Shown here one piece after another: positions 58,830 to 64,000 of a stretch of DNA of 64,000 nucleotides. The position numbers and the translations under genes were made by a program. The first letter of the stretch is position 1. Each line of letters starts with the position of its first letter. Under the pieces are notes generated by a model, which saw nothing but the letters and a program-made list of their open reading frames with translations, searched no databases and was not told the origin of the DNA. The stretch comes from Drosophila pseudoobscura (taxonomy: Eukaryota > Arthropoda > Insecta > Diptera > Drosophilidae), in the NCBI RefSeq assembly GCF_009870125.1, contig NC_046681.1, positions 18,241,001 through 18,305,000 on the forward strand. Direction: 5' to 3'.

Positions 58830-60475
58830 ACAAAGTCGGCCCCAAAGTCGCCCCAATTTTTGAACTGCGTGGTTGTGCGCGCGTCGTAAACAGATTAAAC
58901 TTTAAATAAGTACAATTTTGGATAACGTATTTCTTTGGAGAGCCAGGCCGAGAGAGCAGAAAGAGAGTGAAAAAGAAAAAACAATCGGTTCGGCGGCAAT
59001 ACGGGTATTTTTAATCTAAGCTAAAAACGAAAAAAAAAGTAAAATATACGGGTAGAGCCGAGTGCTAAAAATCGGGAAATTAATTTAATGCAATATTTCT
59101 AAATGTGTTTATAAATCGCTAGCAACGTAGTAACTAATTGCAAAAAGGTAAATTCCATTTCCCCCTAAGCAGACGAGCAAAATTAAACAAAAGCAGAAAG
59201 GAAATGAATGTGTAAAAAAAATCGATTGGATAATCTGTGTACGTGTACGGCTGTGTTGGTGAGTGGTGTGTGTGACTGCCTTCTGTGTATATGCGTGTGC
59301 GTTTGTTTAAACTCGAGCGACTGCCGAAAAATTTAGCACAATGTGCAATAAAAGGCAATTTACCTAATTTAAAGTATGCACGAATATGCCAAAGCAAAGA
59401 TGTAAAATATTCAACCAGAAGCGCAGACACACAGACGCATACACAGCAACAGCGTGACACTCGGTGTTTGCCAGTGTGAGTGTGTGTGAGTGAGTTAATG
59501 AGTGAGTGCGAGTGAGTAGGCACTATCTATGCCCTGCCTAGCCATCAGCTGTTTGACACTTGACACGATCGTGGTTACTCTCCCCGTCCCTCTCCCTCTC
59601 TCCGCTCAACTCGTGTGCGTACAAAGCCACAGAAAGTGCCAACATAGCGGTAGAAGAAAATTAAAGAGAACTCACAGACTGAAAACAAAGTGCACAAACA
59701 GTGAAACAGAAAGCAGAAGAAAACATGGCGAACATACTCTCTAGAATCCAAAAAACGCAACTGTTTCTCTCTCTGTCTCTCTTGCAAATCAGATGCTAAT
59801 TTTTGCCCTCTTCTCTCTCTTCTCTTTTTTGCAGCATCTCCCCATCTCTCTCATACATATACAAATCGCGCGACTAGGAATTTATCTAAAGTGTAAACCA
59901 AATGCTAATCTAAGCTGCTAATCTAAGTGTAAACTAAGTGTAGGAACCAATACGAGAATTTAAACGCGTCTAAAACTGAAACTCAAGCAAACCAACAAAC
60001 AAGAGACAAACAAACGTTTGTCAAGCAAAGCAACGCGCGCGACAAAACAGCAACGCAACGAGAATTTCCTCTCCTCTCCGTGGTCCCTTAGGTCGGCAAA
60101 ATAGCTAAGTCCATTTTGCAATTCTTAAAAAAGAAGAAATCCCATCATAGTTCGACATCGGGCGAGGGCAAGCTACAGCAGCAGTCCAGCTACGAGGAGG
60201 AGGGCGTCGGCGGTGGAGGAGGACCGGAGCAGGCGGCTAGCAGCAGCAGCTCGGCTGGGCCAGGAGGAGCAGTAGGAGGAGGCGCCGCCGCCGCAAGCCA
60301 AAAGACAACGCCCCCAACGGCAGCAGCAGCATCCGAAGGAGGAGCGGCAGCAGCGACCACGACAGACGGAGCAACAGCAAAAGCAGGAGCAGCAGGAGCC
60401 GCCAGTGAGGAACAGCCACAGGTATCTGCCAGCGCCACGTTTCGCCTTTCATCGCTCACGGGCACAATCTCGAAG
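58830..60475 (+). other. Pka-C1: Pka-C1 5' region: untranslated exons and an intron
   Basis: The likely first exon ends at 59147 (AAAAAG, then GTAAAT), and an acceptor (TTTTTTGCAG) ends the intron at 59834. A second acceptor (pyrimidine-rich, ending TTAG) lies at 60091, directly before a frame that is open into the kinase. Short upstream ATGs occur (59725, 59899), each followed soon by a stop. Confidence 0.5.
60092..60475 (+). other. Pka-C1: In-frame open extension upstream of the Pka-C1 ATG
   Basis: 128 sense codons lie between a TAG at 60089 and the canonical ATG, with no ATG inside. A good acceptor coincides with the start. The reading is Lys-rich ([13 protein letters not shown]), then Gly/Ala/Ser/Gln low complexity, then [12 protein letters not shown] leading into [11 protein letters not shown]. 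It could be coding only if an upstream exon supplies the start. Otherwise it is a G/C-rich 5'UTR that happens to be open. Confidence 0.3.
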
Positions 60476-61537
60476 ATGGGAAACAACGCGACCACGTCCA
60501 ACAAGAAGGTGGATGCCGCCGAGACGGTCAAGGAGTTCCTCGAGCAGGCGAAGGAGGAGTTCGAGGACAAGTGGCGCCGCAACCCCACCAATACCGCTGC
60601 CCTCGACGACTTCGAGCGGATCAAGACGCTCGGGACGGGCTCCTTTGGCCGCGTGATGATCGTCCAGCACAAGCCCACGAAAGACTACTACGCCATGAAG
60701 ATCCTCGACAAGCAGAAGGTCGTCAAGCTGAAGCAGGTGGAGCACACGCTGAACGAGAAGCGCATCCTGCAGGCCATCCAGTTCCCCTTCCTCGTCTCGC
60801 TGCGCTACCACTTCAAGGACAACTCCAACCTCTACATGGTCCTCGAGTACGTGCCCGGCGGCGAGATGTTCTCCCACCTGCGGAAGGTGGGCCGCTTCTC
60901 GGAGCCCCACTCGCGCTTCTACGCGGCGCAGATCGTGCTGGCCTTCGAGTATCTGCACTACCTGGACCTCATCTACCGGGACCTCAAGCCCGAGAATCTG
61001 CTGATCGACTCGCAGGGGTACCTCAAGGTCACGGACTTTGGGTTCGCCAAGCGCGTCAAGGGCCGCACCTGGACGCTCTGCGGCACGCCCGAGTATCTGG
61101 CGCCGGAGATCATCCTGTCGAAGGGCTACAACAAGGCCGTCGACTGGTGGGCGCTCGGCGTCCTCGTCTACGAGATGGCCGCCGGCTATCCGCCCTTCTT
61201 CGCGGACCAGCCCATTCAGATCTACGAGAAGATCGTCTCGGGCAAGGTGCGCTTCCCCTCGCACTTTGGGTCCGACCTGAAGGACCTGCTGCGCAACCTC
61301 CTGCAGGTTGACCTGACCAAGCGCTATGGCAATCTGAAGGCGGGCGTCAATGATATTAAGAACCAGAAGTGGTTCGCCTCCACCGACTGGATTGCGATCT
61401 TCCAAAAGAAAATCGAGGCCCCCTTCATACCCCGGTGTAAGGGGCCCGGCGACACAAGCAATTTCGACGACTACGAGGAGGAGGCACTGCGGATCTCCAG
61501 CACCGAGAAGTGCGCCAAGGAGTTTGCTGAATTCTAG
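60476..61537 (+). CDS. Pka-C1: Pka-C1, cAMP-dependent protein kinase catalytic subunit
   Basis: Ser/Thr kinase released from regulatory subunits by cAMP; acts in learning, Hedgehog and GPCR signalling. The 353-residue product from ATG 60476 has the exact family length and contains no intron. It begins MGNN, whose Gly2 is the expected myristoylation site. All kinase motifs are present: glycine loop GTGSFG (about 53-58), AMKIL Lys (about 75), YRDLKPEN catalytic loop, DFG, activation-loop Thr in [13 protein letters not shown], and the C-terminal hydrophobic motif FAEF. Codon bias is very strong, which also opens long meaningless frames on the other strand. The frame is open both before the ATG and after the TAG. 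Confidence 0.98.
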   Translation: MGNNATTSNKKVDAAETVKEFLEQAKEEFEDKWRRNPTNTAALDDFERIKTLGTGSFGRVMIVQHKPTKDYYAMKILDKQKVVKLKQVEHTLNEKRILQAIQFPFLVSLRYHFKDNSNLYMVLEYVPGGEMFSHLRKVGRFSEPHSRFYAAQIVLAFEYLHYLDLIYRDLKPENLLIDSQGYLKVTDFGFAKRVKGRTWTLCGTPEYLAPEIILSKGYNKAVDWWALGVLVYEMAAGYPPFFADQPIQIYEKIVSGKVRFPSHFGSDLKDLLRNLLQVDLTKRYGNLKAGVNDIKNQKWFASTDWIAIFQKKIEAPFIPRCKGPGDTSNFDDYEEEALRISSTEKCAKEFAEF

Positions 61538-61696
61538 ATCAAGTTTTCCACCTCCACTCCACCCATATTTTTGCAACCGCCACAACAACAACAACAGCAG
61601 CAAAAACAGCAGCAAAAACAACAATTGCAACAACAGCAGGACAAATCAGATCCGGTGGACTTGCCTCCTGCTCCTGGAGTTGCTGTTGCGGCCTAG
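61538..61696 (+). other. Pka-C1: Open in-frame stretch after the Pka-C1 stop
   Basis: Immediately after TAG (61535-61537) the same frame continues for 52 sense codons to a second TAG at 61694-61696. The reading starts IKFSTSTPPIFLQPP, passes through Gln/Lys repeats and ends SDPVDLPPAPGVAVAA. The non-repeat ends look like ordinary protein sequence, with G/C-ending codons in the last 18. This is the pattern of stop-codon readthrough genes in flies. The glutamine repeats alone could also keep a frame open by chance. Confidence 0.35.
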
Positions 61697-61747
61697 CGGA
61701 CCCTCATTGTCCTCATAGCCGTAGCCGTAGCCGTAGCCGCCGTCGTT

Positions 61748-61780
<33 letters not shown>

Positions 61781-64000
61781 TTGTCTATATGTCTACTTCT
61801 ACTTGCAACTGCAACTGCAACAAACAACAACAAAAACAACTACTAACTACATCTACTTCGTCTACGTGTACGTCTGGACATATGGTGTATCTATATCTAT
61901 GTCTATATCCATCCACATGCCACGTATCTATCCACACAACACAACACAACAAGAACACGAACGTCTCTATCTACTCCACAATGGATTTTTCACTACAATT
62001 TTCATAAATGTGAGTACACGGCCAATTTTCGAACTATTTCTATAAACCATAGACTCGAAGGCTCGATGAGCAGCTGAACAGAACCTTTCGATCCGACTGA
62101 TATCAGTTGTAGGGAAAGAACTTGAGGAAGAAGAAAAATCCCCTTACATACATATGTATGTATGTTGTATATTTAGTATATGATTCACAGATGAACGAAC
62201 TTCTTTAAGAATTTCCTAGGGAAGGAACTTTGCAGATAATAAACAGAAGAACCCACCATTGTATGATTCACAGATGAAAGACCTCCCCCAGGAATAAAGA
62301 AATATGAATAAGAATAATGTAGGAAGAAAGCCAAGACTCAAGATTCAAGATATGCAAGATTTCTCTAATATGCTTAATCCCAACCCAATAATGAATAATA
62401 TTTGTATAATTTCCATTATATTTAACAGATTTCTAACTTTATTAATCGGTTACTAATCCCCTGAGCACCTTACATATTTTTACAAGCACCTTCTTTCACT
62501 GTGATATATAGTATATTCTGTTCTTTATACCATATTTTATTCAACATTTCATACGCCTAAAACAAATCTGTATCTTTTGCCTGCTTTGCGGTTTCCTTCA
62601 ATGGATAACCTTTTTGCTTTAAACCTATTTTTCTTACTCTCCATTCTTTTCTCCATTTATGTCTGTAACAATTTATTGTTTCATTGTACAAATCTATATT
62701 TTTATCCTTGATTTATTATTTCCCCACTGCTTCATTCATACTCGTATTTGCTCTAATGTTAATCTATTGTTTCTATTTTTAAGCATGACTCCCGTTCCCA
62801 TTCCACTCACTTTTCCACACACATTGCATAATTGAATGTTAATCTATTGACTATAAATAATACTGTATTAACCTTTTTTTTCGTAATGGGGTTTCATTTG
62901 AGCAAGCCCAAGGGTAATTCTCCTCTCCCCATTTGTTCTGTTCTTTTTGTTTTTTTTGCTGGCTGCCTGTTTGTTGTGTGACTTTTTCCGCATGTGATTG
63001 ATGGGACGGACGAGCATCAGTCTGATTGATTGATTGATTGCTTTGCTCTCAGTTAAAGTGCGTTCTAGAGAGTTTCCCAGAGGCATTCCTCAGACATTTG
63101 TTTGTTTTTTGCACAAAACATGGATCGACATGGAATATGTACTTTTTTAATTAGATTCCCTCGAACTTGTACTGTATAAGTATTCCGTGGATGACTCGTC
63201 TCTCGTTGGGGTACATACGATGTGTACATGCCCCCCGATCTACATACGTGATGTATTCCACATTTTTCCTAGTATTCATATTTCCTGGCACCCACAGATA
63301 AAGATACGTACCCCTAGGGCTAGTAACAGCTCTACAAGGGCTATACGTCATTCAAAAGAGGGCCTTATCCTCTGGAATGACAAACAGCCGACAGAATGCT
63401 GATAACTGATAATTGTATTTCTTTTTTTTGACATGGAATGCGCTCGCAATGATGGGAAACACCTCTATTTATGTCTTTCTTTGTTTCTAATTTATTTTAT
63501 TTTATTCCTGGGAAAGTTTTAGCAAATTACTCTTTTATTCTTCTAGGGAATAACCACAATTGACCCATTTCTAGGGGTATACTCTGCGAAGGCAGAAACC
63601 AGAAACCGAAAACTTTGAACATGAAATATTATGAATACTTTTTCATTTGTCGACTTTTGCGTGCCCGCTGGCCATTAAATACAGAAACTACTGTTCTTTC
63701 TGGTCGTAATTAATAAATTACAATATTTTATGTCCCCCCAATATTTCAAGAGCAAAAAATGCGTGCAAATGCCGCATAAAATTCGTTGGGAATTTTCTGT
63801 GGAAAAGTGAAAAACTAAACGGAGAAAAACTTTGAAATTCTTGAAAGATCAAAATATTGACTGACCATGACCTTTGGCTGACCTTTAGCCAAGCCTCGCA
63901 CAAAATGTATCTGCCATCCCAGCCGATCCCCTCCCCTCCCCTCCCCACCACTCCCCTCCATGTGTGTTCTCTAGCGCTTTCGCTTTATTTATACCCTGTA
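61697..64000. other. Pka-C1 3' flank and intergenic DNA
   Basis: Probably begins as Pka-C1 3'UTR and becomes ordinary A/T-rich intergenic DNA. It contains a GTC triplet run (61739-61780) and a C/T-rich tract at the right end. No coding frame, RNA gene or repeat family is recognisable. Confidence 0.6.
61739..61780. repeat. GTC triplet microsatellite
   Basis: About 14 GTC units with one TTG interruption in the presumed Pka-C1 3'UTR, preceded by GTAGCC hexamers. Confidence 0.85.

Noticed and set aside
60449..61633. 394-codon antisense frame across Pka-C1
   Set aside because: Caused by the very high G/C at third positions of the kinase gene.
1..64000. CRISPR arrays, rRNA or bacterial-type operons
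   Set aside because: All repeats are microsatellites, tandem duplications or dispersed eukaryotic repeats. Gene structure is clearly insect nuclear.

Overview
This is a Drosophila genomic window on Muller element B, the arm that carries D. melanogaster cytology 28-30. I recognise the coding content directly: Nckx30C, pescadillo, pelota, hoi-polloi and Pka-C1 are all near full length, with short GT-AG introns typical of flies. The many microsatellites and dispersed repeats suggest a species outside the melanogaster subgroup, perhaps obscura-like. That species guess is inference only.

Layout. 1-6568: gene-poor, microsatellite-rich DNA. 6569-8654: a TATA-driven five-exon CYP4D-type P450. 8992-9189 (minus): a very small intronless gene that appears to encode a 30-residue secreted peptide. 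13231-45580: Nckx30C, a K+-dependent Na+/Ca2+ exchanger, with seven coding exons spread over 25 kb and an apparent 6.5-kb A-rich 3'UTR. Its introns hold two supported minus-strand nested genes (20135-20524 and 26011-26622), one weak candidate (21835-22169), and a likely alternative first coding exon (17062-17089).

46200-56726 is a compact block of RNA and translation genes: pes (+) and pelo (-) meet tail to tail, pelo carries a nested plus-strand gene in its 4-kb third intron, and hoip (-) follows. The promoters of pes and hoip, at the two ends of this block, are inverted copies of one another (DRE, tandem CACGTG E-boxes, TCAGTG initiator and most of the 5'UTR). 56727-58770 is repeat-rich. 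58775-61537 is Pka-C1 (+). Its frame stays open for 128 codons upstream of the canonical ATG and for 52 codons after the stop.

How the genes relate. pes (60S maturation), hoip (box C/D snoRNP and U4 snRNP) and pelo (ribosome rescue) are growth or housekeeping functions, and their promoters carry DRE, E-box and Motif 1 elements. Nckx30C, the P450 and the small peptide gene have or may have TATA-type promoters, as tissue-restricted genes often do. The best discovery candidates are the 30-residue peptide gene, the inverted promoter duplication, the possible Pka-C1 extensions, the alternative Nckx30C start exon, and the out-of-frame coding-like tail of the gene at 26 kb. I found no convincing tRNA, rRNA, CRISPR or intact transposon.
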